Assembly: GCA_001972305.1 (NCBI GenBank)
Contig: BDDD01001673.1
Span: forward strand, 65,124 to 129,123
Origin: Cephalotus follicularis
Taxonomy: Eukaryota > Streptophyta > Magnoliopsida > Oxalidales > Cephalotaceae
DNA length: 64,000 nt
Reading direction: 5' to 3'
The translations under genes were made by a program, and so were the position numbers. Shown piece after piece: positions 53,531-64,000 of the stretch; within the stretch, counting starts at the first letter, position 1; every line of letters starts with the position of its first letter. The notes below the pieces were generated by a model. That model ran no database searches. It was not told where the DNA came from and was given only the letters and a program-made list of their open reading frames with translations.

Positions 53531-55109
53531 CAGGTCATCTCGATATCCATGTATAATTATTGACTGCTTACTGAGCGTCTGTAGGCTTATAGCCTTTGAT
53601 ATGTTATAGGACTAGCTGAGTATACCACTGCTTAGGGAAAGTTGGTATATTGAAGTTGTCCGCAATTGTCATTCATATACATGACATTACATGGCATATG
53701 GATATATTGTTCACTACGTGGCATATGATTTGATGGTTACATTGGTTACATGCATAGCATACTGCTACCCTGTTATACGCTTCACTTACTGTTATACTGT
53801 TGCATCGCATGGCATATAATATAGCTTTCCGTCATACGGATTGTCCGACTACGGATATGGTGCGATTATGGAACAGATAGGGATCGTAATGGTCCAGATT
53901 GTTATGGTGTATGGATATTGATAGTGGTCATAGCTAGAGAGATCAGTGTTAGAGAAGGTCTATCTTCTCTTCTCTACTCCACTTACGAATGCTACTCTAG
54001 TCTGCCAGTAGAGTGAGGACCTCCGCCTAGAATGCCAAGAGCGTCTAGTCTATTACTCGTCAAGGAAGGCCGAGAAGAGCTTATGTATGCTTTGGAAGGA
54101 TTTTGGAATGATATGGACGCTGAATGATAATGGAATTGGTTGGAATCCTATGGATATGGGGTGCCTATGGAAAATGACACGTTTCTAAATGCTAGTTTTC
54201 ATAGCATGGGTTATATCAATTGTCAAGCATACATCTCACATATTGTACACATATCTGCTGCACTTTTATATGTTCCTTGCATATGTATATCCTACACAAC
54301 CTTCGGGTTGCTGACTCATTCATTGTAATGGATGAGTCAGGTCCAGGTGACATGCAGCAGAGATCAGTGGGGCTAAATCGCAGAGTAAGGATCTACATCT
54401 CCTCTGACCTATCTTGTATAAATATGGTTTTGAAAATGTACAAATGTTATATAAGAGACATGTTTTATATTCAGCTATTGACCTGCCGGCTTGTGGCAGT
54501 GCTTGGTTTATATGTATGTTGATGTAAAGGATGTGGATGGATCCATTTATTGTGATTATTGCTAATTTCCTCCTACGGGAGTGCAGATTGTTGAGGGCTG
54601 AGCCCATATATAAACTGTGTTTTATTTACAGGGGGATATAGTCCGATAAACGAATACTTCATGCCCAATTGTTGGGAGATTATAAGAGTTAGAAATTATT
54701 TGAATTGATTATTCCGCTGATGTTATATGATTGTTTAAAGTTTTAAATTTATAGCACTTTTTGGAGTATGATTTATATGATATGAATGAATTGAAGGGAA
54801 GGTATATCAAGCGTCGAGCCATGGGGGTTACTCTCACGGTTCGTGGTGTGACAGCCACGACCACAAGAACAAGAAGAGAAGAGATTCTTACCAAGGTGAA
54901 GACTCCTTCCTTCAAGTCAAGCTCCCTCTACCCTTTGAATCCAAGAACTCCAAACTCCTCCTTAAGCCACGGATAAGGAAGATGCAACACAAGTGTTTGT
55001 CCTACACTAAATCACTCTAGGTAAAGATAAGATGCAGTATACAAGTTATATCCACCTATTATGAACTTTGAGGGGTGAAATAAGGGTTGAAAATGGATGC
55101 AAATCGAAC

Positions 55110-55715
55110 CAGGCTACGTTGACGTGTAGGCGAATGTCGTCGATGTGTACGCTAGCAGCAGAAAGAAGAGAGATAACAGTAGGGAAGAGAGAGAGAGAGA
55201 GAGAGAAAGAGTCTAGTGTGTTCAGCAAGCTCTATGACCTCTTGTGCTTTAGCTATTTATAGTTTTTGACTTCTTTCTCATAAAGTGTCCAAGTCAGCTC
55301 TCTAGCTTCTTGAACACACTTCCCAAAAGTCACCAACTTCTCTTAATTTTGGTGAAATGCCGCGCATCAGCCTATCATGGCGTCAACGCAATGCGTCTCA
55401 TCTTATCTATGCGTCAACGCCAACGAAAAGATGAAACAGGCGCGTAGTCTCTATTTGTCTTAGCTTCGATGCATAAACCTTATAGCGTCAACGCGTAAGT
55501 CACTGGAATAACATGGCGTCAACGCATGCCCTTTGCGTTAACGCACAGTGACCAAAGCTAGATATGGCGTCGACGCATGCTCTCCATGGTGTCAACCCGT
55601 AAGTCCCTGTTTTTGATGGTGTCGACACATGCTCTCCATGGCGTCCACGCCTAAGGACCTTAGCTATAGATGGCGTCAACGCACGCTCTTCATGGCGTTC
55701 ACGCCTAAGACAAGG
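55110..55715. repeat. GCGTCGACGCATG array in copia 5' LTR
   Basis: Counterpart of the array at 36525-37110, with about the same number of copies (GCGTCAACGCAATG, GGCGTCGACGCATGCTC, GGTGTCGACACATGC, GCGTTAACGC). Confidence 0.8.
55253..55262 (-). promoter_or_regulatory. TATA box, copia 5' LTR
   Basis: The minus strand reads CTATAAATAG, identical to the 3' LTR site at 36658. It would drive the element's transcript toward lower coordinates. Confidence 0.6.
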
Positions 55716-57018
55716 ATGAGACAATCTCTTCTATTTTCAAACCCTCCGCTTAGAATATTTCATCATGGCACTGCATGGATCTATATCCAGCAAACGAAAT
55801 ACTCACTAGCAAAACAACATCTTCCCTTATATTGTCCTTTCACTAAATGACATATGTACCACCACATATCAACCTGTTCAAAGTCAGGCAGGACCCGAAA
55901 GCCTGTCATTCTCCGGTATGAAAATAAATTCCCAGAACATCCCGATTTTTGGTACAACCATTCTAATAGTCATCGACTATCAAAACTGCCTCGATGTGAG
56001 TGCCAATCACCCCCAGATCCATGTATTACCACGTCTATCTATCATGGTCTGAATAATCAGTCGCTTTATCCAGTCATCGACATATGTGTCGTGTTTCCTT
56101 CATCATACTTGGCTCCGATCACAGCCTAAGGTTTGGATGAATGTCACCCTTAGTAATGCTGCGGTAACTATGAATCTATGATCGCACTAAGACTATCAGT
56201 AGACCTCCCATGGGAACCTCTTGTTCCCAGTCCACCTATGCCTGATCAGAACTTTTAAGTCTTCAACATACATAGATAAATAGAGCCGATCACCCTCAGC
56301 CCAGGTGTGACGATCCCCTATTGCGCACTCACCCATACATCTCAATGCAGCTCCCACAATACCCAAAGACAACCCTTTTGCCAACACGTGGCTAGTGTTG
56401 GGGAGGGCAGAAATCAAAGTCAAGCAGTCATTACACAATGTATGCCAACCGCTCAGGTCAAAGGAGACAACGCAGGCTATAGACCTACTAGTCACCATAG
56501 ACTATACAATACCGAGACCATAGGAATCCTATTGACATTGGGTATTGACTATCCAAATAGGTTTCCTATTGGTGGGTCAGTTCAGTGTCACGCTCTCTAG
56601 CATACACCTCACATTTAGCTTTAGTGATAAACCCAAATGGCTACGAGATAACCATCCTCCACTGCTAACCCAGGAGCAAGCATAACATGAAAAGTCTTCG
56701 TGGTTCATCAATGACCCGAAGAAAGTGAACCTATGACTTGGAACGGTTTGTCACAGGGAGTAAAGATCTCATTCTCATAGCCTCCCTAGCACGAGATCCA
56801 ACCATTTTAATGCGACGGGGCGCTATATGACATACATTTAATTTCGAATAATTATTTTGTTCCTTTTGGATGGTTGGGATGAGCCACATAGCCTTGCCAA
56901 TATATGTAAATGCACATGAAATATGAATGGAATTCAGAATTGTATAAATCAAGAGTGTATATATACAAACAACGAGCCATATCGTGGCATACAGGGATAC
57001 CCTTAACCTAACAGTGCA

Positions 57019-57346
57019 GCTGGGTCCAGCTCTCGTGGGGGCTGTTAGATCCCACTCTCTGCAAAAGACTTGAAGACTGTTATAAGAAGGCTTGAACTCC
57101 TTATCTTTACTGCTTTTTAAAGTGATCAACTTATACATTATATGTATTCTTATTATACCAGAGCTTTAGTTGTAATAATTAAGTATGAAATGCTGTTATT
57201 ACTTATGAAACTTGTTGATTTACCTGTATTGTAATAAATTTTTAAATTACCCTGCTTTTTAATATAGTACCTAGGCCCGAATACTATATATTATTTGCAC
57301 GTGACGTGACGTGACGCCACCGGCTCTCCAGGCACGGGACGTCACA
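57019..57346 (+). mobile_element. Gypsy LTR, right end
   Basis: Continuation of 34991-35910 after the copia element (joined at GTGCA). It ends GGGACGTCACA. A GTGAC repeat lies at 57300-57316. This is the last transposon sequence before the host gene. Confidence 0.6.
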
Positions 57347-58866
57347 ACAATATCATGATTATACCCGTGAATAGCATGTTGATATATGTAACTTTATAGT
57401 TTTATTACCAATTGAATATATAAACTCCATGGTTATCCTTTTTTTTTTTTTTTTTTTGCCGTTTTGCGTATAACTAACAAAGCCAAAGAAATACCAATAT
57501 CATTGATCACGGGTTGAACACAATACGACGACTATAGTATATCTATTTAGGGTTTCAATCTTAATCTATGGTTTCTTTGATACCAAATGTAACATATTGA
57601 TCTCTAACGAGAATCAATTCAATAATTCAAGATCTCCAAAGATAGAAAAGAAACACTTAAATACACAAGAGTAATAAACTAGATTTGTGTACATTGTTTA
57701 AGATCCATTGAAAAATGTAGGGGAAAATTTGTAATGATCTTGCTTTAGCCAATGTATAACTCCCCTAATGCTCTAGAATATTAACTCGATGAGACACCAC
57801 AATGCAAAAGGAAGAACAAGCCTCATCTCTAAACAGAACGTACATTAAATTGTAATAAATTATGGGATTAGGGGAGGAGACCTAGCTAATAGCTATATAT
57901 ATAACCTTATTAGTAACCTAATAGATCTTGTTATCAAAAGTCCAATAGTTTACTATAGCCTACACTAGCTAGTCCATATTAGACTTAATTAGAGTTATGA
58001 TATCCCACTTTATTAGACCAATAATTAGTCTGATTTTAATAAAACAAAATAGACCAATTAATATATGCGCACATAAAATAAATATAATTATTATTACAAC
58101 TTACCTACATGAATATCTACGTTCATATACCAATGAATAAAGACTTATATATGAACCAATGTATCAAGACCAAAATAAATAATATAAATAAATGCCATAA
58201 AAAAACTAAAAAGACATTGGAGCATATATACACATGAGTGTGCGTGAACATTCAATCAAGTTATATTTTCATTTCTTAGAAATCACATAAATCTTTTCAT
58301 AAACAGTAAGCAGCTGAATGAGAGTGCACTTTCCAACTATCATGGGCCGTCCCTCCAACACATGCTCCTCAGCCTCATACACATAAACATTAGATGACAA
58401 CTTATCACTTGTTTAAATTTGTCTACACAGACTCTAGTAGAGAGTAGAGACATAACAGAAGTCCCCAAAGCATCGACTCGAATCAAATTATAATACCTTA
58501 TTTTCTAGGTCTAAATCCCACTGGACATTGCTAGTTCATACCTAAATGCAGAGGAGCTAATCCAAACAAAAAATGTATTGTTTGTGTAGGATCTTGTTTA
58601 GAAACAAAATCTTGGTTGCCAGATGAGAATAATCAGATATCTGGTTTTCATTTATGTCACACAACCATTAACCACTACCGGAGCCCCATTAGACCAATTC
58701 ATAAGCAGCCTATTGGCCTGAGTCCACTTGCCTGTAAGATTAGCCCACCAACCAAATACTATATAATAAAGTAAATAGATTTAATTAAGTGTGGCAATTT
58801 TTTTTTTTAAAAATCGCTGATGATCAATCACCGAAAAATAACAGTAACATAGAGAGAGAGAGAGGA
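57347..58866. other. Low-copy AT-rich DNA upstream of the helicase gene
   Basis: No element termini and no long ORF. It has a poly-T run at 57440-57459. The last few hundred bases must contain the promoter of the helicase gene, but no single TATA box stands out. A GA repeat (58850-58863) sits just before the start codon, probably in the 5' leader. Confidence 0.5.
58269..58412 (-). other. Possible coding remnant, 47 codons
   Basis: On the minus strand an open stretch ends at TGA (58269-58271) and reads VYVYEAEEHVLEGRPMIVGK followed by CTLIQLLTVYEKIYVISKK. Composition and codon pattern look protein-like, but there is no start codon and a stop lies just upstream. It could be the last exon or a fragment of an unrecognised gene, or chance. 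Confidence 0.2.
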
Positions 58867-59035
58867 ATGGCGGAGAGAGAGGAAGCAATCGAAGTCCGTA
58901 CACTGAGCGGTGAGAAGATCACCGTTGAAATATCTCCAAACAAAACTGTTCATGAACTCAAGCTTCTCTTGAACCTCATTTTCACTCCTGCCTCTACTTC
59001 TCCCAATTTCCACCTCTTTTTCAAAGTATGCAAAA

Positions 59036-59116
<81 letters not shown>

Positions 59117-62100
59117 CATGTTAGTATATTTTGATTACTGTTGTCTTATGTTGTGCACAAAATTGTGTTTTAGGGTATTAAATTGAGGTTGCAAAGTAGG
59201 TTAAGTACACACTCCATTGAGCCTGGTGAATTCTTTGTTCTCATCCCATTCACCAAGAAGGACCGCCCTCAGACCCCCGAACCTAATAGTATTCCTAATG
59301 AAAGCTCAGTTTCAAGTTTTGCTGACTCAGCTTATTCTGAAATGATGCAAGAATTTTCATTTTTACGGGCCAAACCAACTACTGATTATAACAATAGTAA
59401 TCAACCAAGCGATACTTCTCATTTTGGTGTTTTAAATAATGGCACGGCTGCATTTGACGCAAAACCCCAAAGGGTTCGTGATGGTGATGAAGATGAGGGA
59501 AGTCAACACCGATTTTTGTGGAGCTTTTTGCAGTCTCCTAACGAGAATTTCACTGATGAGGAGACTTGTGAGAAGTTTGTTGCTTTTTTAGACTCAGTGA
59601 ATTGTTTATCTGATCCACGATTAGGGAAATGCATGTTGTTAAGTGAAGACAATTTGGGCAGAGGTGTGAGGGGAGTGTGTACTGATGAGCAGAGTTCATG
59701 CTTGTGTCCTGCATGGTTGAAGAGAATTATGGCGGCTTTTGCATTCTTAAGCATTTTCGCTGCCTCTATTGAGCTGCAGAGGGGAAAGTTGACATTGTCT
59801 CGTTTGAAGGAAGTGCTGAACCAGCTTGGAAAATTTGGAGTTAAAGTCAGCATTGAGGACATTGAGCATCTTTCTGTTCTTTGTCCGAAGGTAATTCATA
59901 ATTTCAAAGAATTACATTATGTATATCATTGGTGAAATTCATTGCCAAGTCAAATTAGGCTGTTTTCCAGCTTACTTGTGAAATAAAATATTCCTTGATC
60001 ACCTAAGATGATGTTCTACATCATTCCACTATAGCCAGCTAAGCTTCCTCTTGCACTTAACCTCACAGACGCTAGCTTCCTCACAAAGCCTGTGACTTCC
60101 GGGAAAATTGTGTAAATATCTATCACTAACTCATAGTAAATGAAATATTTTCTGTGTAATCTTCTATTTGTACATTATTTGCCAAACTGATCTCTATATT
60201 TATAGGGCAGTAAAAGAAAGAGAGAGATTAGGGAAGAAGAGACAGAGATAGGGAAAAAGATAATAGAAAGGGGAGAATACCAAAGGAATATTCTGAGGGA
60301 GAAGGCAAATATCTGTAATCGCAATTCATTTTTAATAACATCAATAATCTGAGAATAATAGGTCCGAAACATTATATATATGTATGTAGTAATACCTTAA
60401 ACCTAATAAAACCCAAAATTACTAAAGAATCCCATAAAATATAAGAAACAACACAATAGTCTACAAATAAACTAAAACTGATATACTAATACTGTGCTAC
60501 GAAAAATTTATCTCATGGGTAAGGTGACGTTTCCGCATCAATGATTACCAATGGCAGTAATAAAGATATAAACTCATATTCTCACCGAAATCCAAGCATC
60601 TATGCCCAACAAATTACACCTACGAAGAGAAAGTATTTGCTTAGGTTCATACACCTACGAAGAGAAAGTATTTTCTTAGTTTCAGTATGAATTCTCATAA
60701 ACCAAGTAACAACAAAATTAGTTTTTCTTTATTAATCAAATTTAAAAGAAACAAATAGATTTTTGTTAAGTGACTCTAAAACAAAATAAAGAAATTGATT
60801 TTATTTTTTATTTTTTGTGCTTTTTTTTTCATTACACGGTTATGGTCTGTGATTGTTTGTCTCTAAGACAGATTTTTCCTGCTCTGTTTTTTGGAATTTG
60901 GATATATCATGGAAATAACTGGTATAAAGCCATTATGTTAGGAACATTGAGGGACATCACATGACTTTTTATTTCGCTTGGTTTAAAAAAATATCTATCA
61001 TATTTGTCTCAGGTAGTATGTTTTGTTGATAATGCTATAGAGCCCGCAAGTTTTCGTGATGCCCTTGCTATTATCAAGTATTCAAAAGGAGGAGGAGATG
61101 AAGTTGAACGCAATCGTAGTACTGGTAATATTGAAGATATGTGCGATTCTCTTTGATTTTTCTGAATTAACATACATTTAGGTAAGCTTTGAATGAGTAA
61201 TATTGTCTGCATTGACTACACTTTCCTATTCATAGGTCAAAAAGACATGTCTCTGTCAAAGATATTCAGTGCAATGAAGAAACGAGAACGCTCCTTCAAA
61301 AGTAATCTGTGGCAGGCTGTGAAATTGTTGGTATCTTTAACTGCTTCTGACCCTTTCTTCTATCTGCAGTTCGTTAGTGTCGATGTTGTATATATTTCTT
61401 GTTGGTACTTATATATTGTGTCTAAATGTTTGAACTAAATAGTTGTCATATATTGTTTCTGTGTCTAAATGTTTGAACTAAATAGTTGTCATATATTGTT
61501 TATGTTATGCCAATATGCGACATATTTTGGTATCATCCTTATTTTCCCCATGGAAGGTTTATGGACAGTTCCAATAAGATTTCATTCTTGAACAAAAATC
61601 CATAATGAATCTCCTTTGGGTTAGTAGGGCAGGTTATAGCTATATCTTATTCGTAATGTAGAGTTCATCAACTCTAACCAAGTAGAGGGTTTCATATTTG
61701 TGTACTTTGTTAACATGACAATCTAATAATAAATAGTTTTTCTGAGTAATACAATCTGTAAAAAGAAGAAAGGACCCATCCTTTTACTCGGGCAGCGTAC
61801 AATGCAGGTGCCTTAAGAAAGAGCTTGAACAATTAAACCTTAAAATTGTGGAAAAAGCAATGTTGAAGACCTTCTCTCTAGCTACTGAGCATGTCTTCCA
61901 TTGATCTAGATACTAGCTTACTGGTAACTGGTGACTATAGATAGTTACATTACTTAAGGAGATGTTTAATATTTTAGAATTAGTTTAATTAGAGTAATGT
62001 TAATAACCCTTTATAGTTTTTTTTTTTTTTTTTAAGTTTTGTTTCAAATTGTCTCTCAATTATATATTGTCAATAGTCATTATATGAGCTTTTCACCAGA

Positions 62101-63959
62101 TTTTTGTTCCTTTTTTTTGTCATTTTATTGCTTCCATTTTCCGGATTATCTTTTGCTTCAATGAATCTGTTCTTAAGCAAATCCAATAGCTCCCAAGTCC
62201 TATTTATGGTATTTTTGTTCATTGCTTTCATTTTTCAATAATAAGTCAAACGGAATCCCAGAAGCTTGTGACCTGCCTTTAATGAACAATTCAAATTCTT
62301 AACCAAATGGATCTTTGAGGGAAGAGCAATTGCAAGCTTATTTTAAGGACGATTTTTTTACTAGATTTGGTTTATTTGAAATTATCGAGAAGTTGAGTGA
62401 GTGCTAAAGCCTAGAGGTCCACTTAGCAGGTAATTTTTTGTTCTGTATTTTTAAGGATTAAAAGATAGGTTTTGGAATGCTTTCTTCAAGAAAAAGTTGT
62501 TGAATTATGGTTTCATAATTTTCCTTTCCTGAGTAAATAATAGTCTCAGTAAAACTATATTAGTTGTTCTGTGTGTTAATGTGGACTTGCTTTTCTCACT
62601 GAGTCACTGATTGGAAATAATTTCTCTATTTTAGACAAAAAGTGGAAATGCGTCCTTGGAGAATTTGCTCATAACTACAAAGGAAGGTGGCACTGTTGCC
62701 CAGGGAAATGAAGCAAAACGTGTAAGGAGAAGCTGGTCGTCTGCTTCAAGTTCTCGTTCAGACCCAAAAAAGTGTTATGTATGTTTTTAAGATTCAAACA
62801 TGCTTCCATTACTCTTGATTGTTTAAAGTAGAAAGAATTTCCCAAGATTTTTCCAAATGTGTTCACCTAAAATTTTTATTGCAAATTAATAAAATCTGTT
62901 TAAATTTTCAGTGCATTGTAGTCCTCTAGTTCGGATTTTCTTTGCTGAAATATACAGCTTTTGAGGTCTCAGATAAAATCGGAGTCTAACAACTTCTTGG
63001 CTTAACAGGACACAGGTCAATTGCTACCAGCTGAAATGCTTATACATCTCAGGAAGGGCATTGGTTCTCGGGGGCAGGTTACTCATTCTCTTTTGTAAAA
63101 TACTCATTTGGGGGCTTAGGAAGAAAGAAATGTCTACAACCCACTAAATCTATTTGGACAGGGTGCATAGCATATATATACCGGCCATATTATTTCACTT
63201 AAACAATTATAGTAAAAAAATCTGCACAAAAATTTCTTACATCGAGATCTAAATGTTGGGCCTAATATAAGGCATGCCTCAAACATATCTTAAAGGACTT
63301 TCCTTGAATGCTACACTCTGGAAATTTGTCTGATGCAGATGGTGCATGTTGAAGACATTGGTGCCAGGCAAGCTGTTCATGCAGAAATTCCAAATGAACT
63401 CTCAGATAACACAAAATCTGCCCTTAAATGTATTGGAATCACTAAATTATACTGCCACCAGGTATGGATGTTTTACAACATCCCTCATTTCAAATATATT
63501 CTCAATGCATTTTTATTTATCTTTATCTTCTCAGGCTGAGGCAATAGTGGCATCAATCGCCGGGAAGAATGTTATTGTGGCAACTTTGACATCTAGTGGC
63601 AAATCACTTTGTTATAATGTGCCAGTTCTCGAAGCATTGTCCCAGAATTTGTCATCATGTGCTCTGTACTTGTTTCCGACAAAGGTTCATTGCAATATAC
63701 ATTAGCTTTTGTGTGTTTAGGCAGGGATCATAATTAGAGTTTGATTGTTCCAAATTGATTTAATTGATCTTTGGTCAAAATTGGCATGTTAGTTGTACCA
63801 CATACCGTAATTTGTTCATGCTTGTAGGCTTTAGCGCAAGATCAACTAAGAGCTTTGAAAGCTATGACAGAACAATACGATGTAAGCGTAGATATTGGTG
63901 TCTATGATGGTGACACTTCCCAGATTGACAGGATGTGGCTGCGTGATAATGCTAGACTG
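58867..63959 (+). CDS. HRQ1: HRQ1-like RecQ-family DNA helicase with N-terminal ubiquitin-like domain (5' part)
   Basis: Exons by GT-AG sites that keep frame: 58867-59025, 59174-59890, 61013-61124, 61236-61330, 62635-62778, 63009-63077, 63339-63461, 63535-63684 and 63828-63959, giving 567 codons. The gene continues past the window. The start is the first ATG after a GA-rich leader and opens MAEREEAIEVRTLSGEKIT. Residues 6 to about 75 look like a ubiquitin-like fold (TLSGEKITVEI, then HLFFKGIKLRL across intron 1). Residues 76-430 are a linker region with no clear catalytic motif. The helicase core starts near residue 440: GITKLYCHQAEAI, Walker A TSSGKS at 492-497, and LFPTKALAQDQLRAL (motif Ia) at 519-533. 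Hrq1 proteins are 3'-5' DNA helicases related to RecQ4, working in the nucleus in DNA crosslink repair; plant members carry this N-terminal extension. Motif II, later motifs and the C-terminal domain are outside the window. No premature stop was seen. Confidence 0.88.
59035..59113. repeat. CT/TA compound microsatellite in intron 1
   Basis: About 38 bases of CT units, then about 40 of TA units, just after the intron 1 donor. Likely length-polymorphic. Confidence 0.9.
59891..61012 (+). other. HRQ1: Intron 2 of the helicase gene
   Basis: 1122 bases, GTAATT to TCTCAG, AT-rich. A repeated block CACCTACGAAGAGAAAGTATTT occurs at about 60626 and 60651. Nothing else was recognised. Confidence 0.75.
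61331..62634 (+). other. HRQ1: Intron 4 of the helicase gene
   Basis: 1304 bases, GTATCT to TTTTAG. A direct repeat of about 40 bases (GTGTCTAAATGTTTGAACTA) is at 61419-61500 and a poly-T run at 62018-62034. No ORF was recognised. Confidence 0.75.
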
Positions 63960-64000
63960 GTACTTTAGTAAAATTTTTTAGCTTAGATAGGGCAATTTTC

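Larger units (their letters stand above)
49235..54852 (+). mobile_element. Composite gypsy LTR region with copia LTR piece and minisatellites
   Basis: It begins TGTAATACCCGTAATAATG, a typical gypsy LTR start, and ends GTTCGTGGTGTGACA at 54852. The last 600 bases are related to 1780-2203. In between, about 50100-52590 appears to be a copia LTR piece, since it carries the GTGGACGTAGGC box at 52458-52528. The flanking 5-mers (GATTA and GCCAC) do not match, so this is not a simple solo LTR. Reading frames such as 52714-53334 on the minus strand show no known protein. Confidence 0.5.
35911..57013 (-). mobile_element. Ty1/copia element on the minus strand, expanded by nested insertions
   Basis: A perfect 5-bp target-site duplication GTGCA (35906-35910 and 57014-57018) encloses the unit. 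In minus-strand order: 5' LTR (57013-46202, three-way interrupted), PBS (46199-46188), damaged gag region with a nested Sirevirus fragment (45058-42005), gag zinc knuckle, protease, integrase, RT-RNase H (down to 38573), polypurine tract, 3' LTR (38413-35911). Without later insertions the element would be roughly 10-12 kb. Pol has stops and frameshifts. Confidence 0.9.
46202..57013 (-). repeat. 5' LTR of the minus-strand copia element (interrupted)
   Basis: LTR pieces 46202-46498, 47316-47410 and 54853-57013 together cover most of the 2.5-kb LTR. The outermost base pattern TGTTGGG is TATTGGG here. A short stretch present in the 3' LTR (CTACAACTCGAT at 36240) is missing at the 47410/54853 break. 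The insertions are the fold-back element and the composite LTR region. Confidence 0.85.

Noticed and set aside
59026-59124. Extension of helicase exon 1 into the CT/TA repeat
   Set aside because: A GT donor at 59026 and acceptor at 59173 restore the conserved frame. The extension is microsatellite translation.

Overview
The window is nuclear DNA from a flowering plant, very probably a eudicot with a retrotransposon-rich genome. The reasons are nested plant-type Ty1/copia (including Sirevirus-like) and Ty3/gypsy chromovirus elements, primer-binding sites for initiator tRNA-Met, GT-AG introns, and one host gene at the right edge that matches plant HRQ1-type helicases. I cannot name the species. 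Nothing bacterial, viral or organellar was seen.

Layout. (1) 1-2203: the tail of a Ty3/gypsy LTR carrying a reverse-oriented copia LTR fragment. (2) 2204-6066 and 32002-34178: a decayed Sirevirus-like element (pol, env-like ORF, LTR), split by (3) a Del/Tekay-like chromovirus at 6067-about 29668. The chromovirus 5' LTR is itself hit by a 3.5-kb solo LTR (8622-12123, TSD TCTTA) and a second solo LTR (12472-17865), which contains a third related one (13568-16234). Its pol is hit by a deletion-derived copia element (19671-21520, TSD GTGAT). A 1981-bp tandem duplication then copied part of that element plus RT-RNase H. (4) 29669-32001: a truncated LTR related to the solo LTRs but in the opposite orientation. 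(5) 34179-35910: PBS and gag start of another Sirevirus unit, then gypsy LTR pieces. (6) 35911-57013: a minus-strand Ty1/copia element with a perfect 5-bp TSD (GTGCA). It is expanded to 21 kb by a nested Sirevirus 3' fragment, an 816-bp fold-back element and a composite gypsy/copia LTR region rich in minisatellites. (7) 57019-57346: the end of the gypsy LTR that the copia element split. (8) 57347-64000: low-copy DNA and the 5' two-thirds or so of the visible part of an HRQ1-like helicase gene, nine exons, continuing beyond the window.

All retroelement ORFs are broken by stops and frameshifts, many of them consistent with C-to-T decay. The most unusual signal is that short arrays built round GTCGAC (for example GCGTCGACGCTT, CAGTCGACTG, GCGTCGACGCATG, GACGTCGACTTC) occur inside the LTRs of several families that are otherwise unrelated, and also fill the fold-back element. 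The only active-looking gene is the helicase; the rest is a nested retrotransposon graveyard whose TSDs give a relative insertion order.
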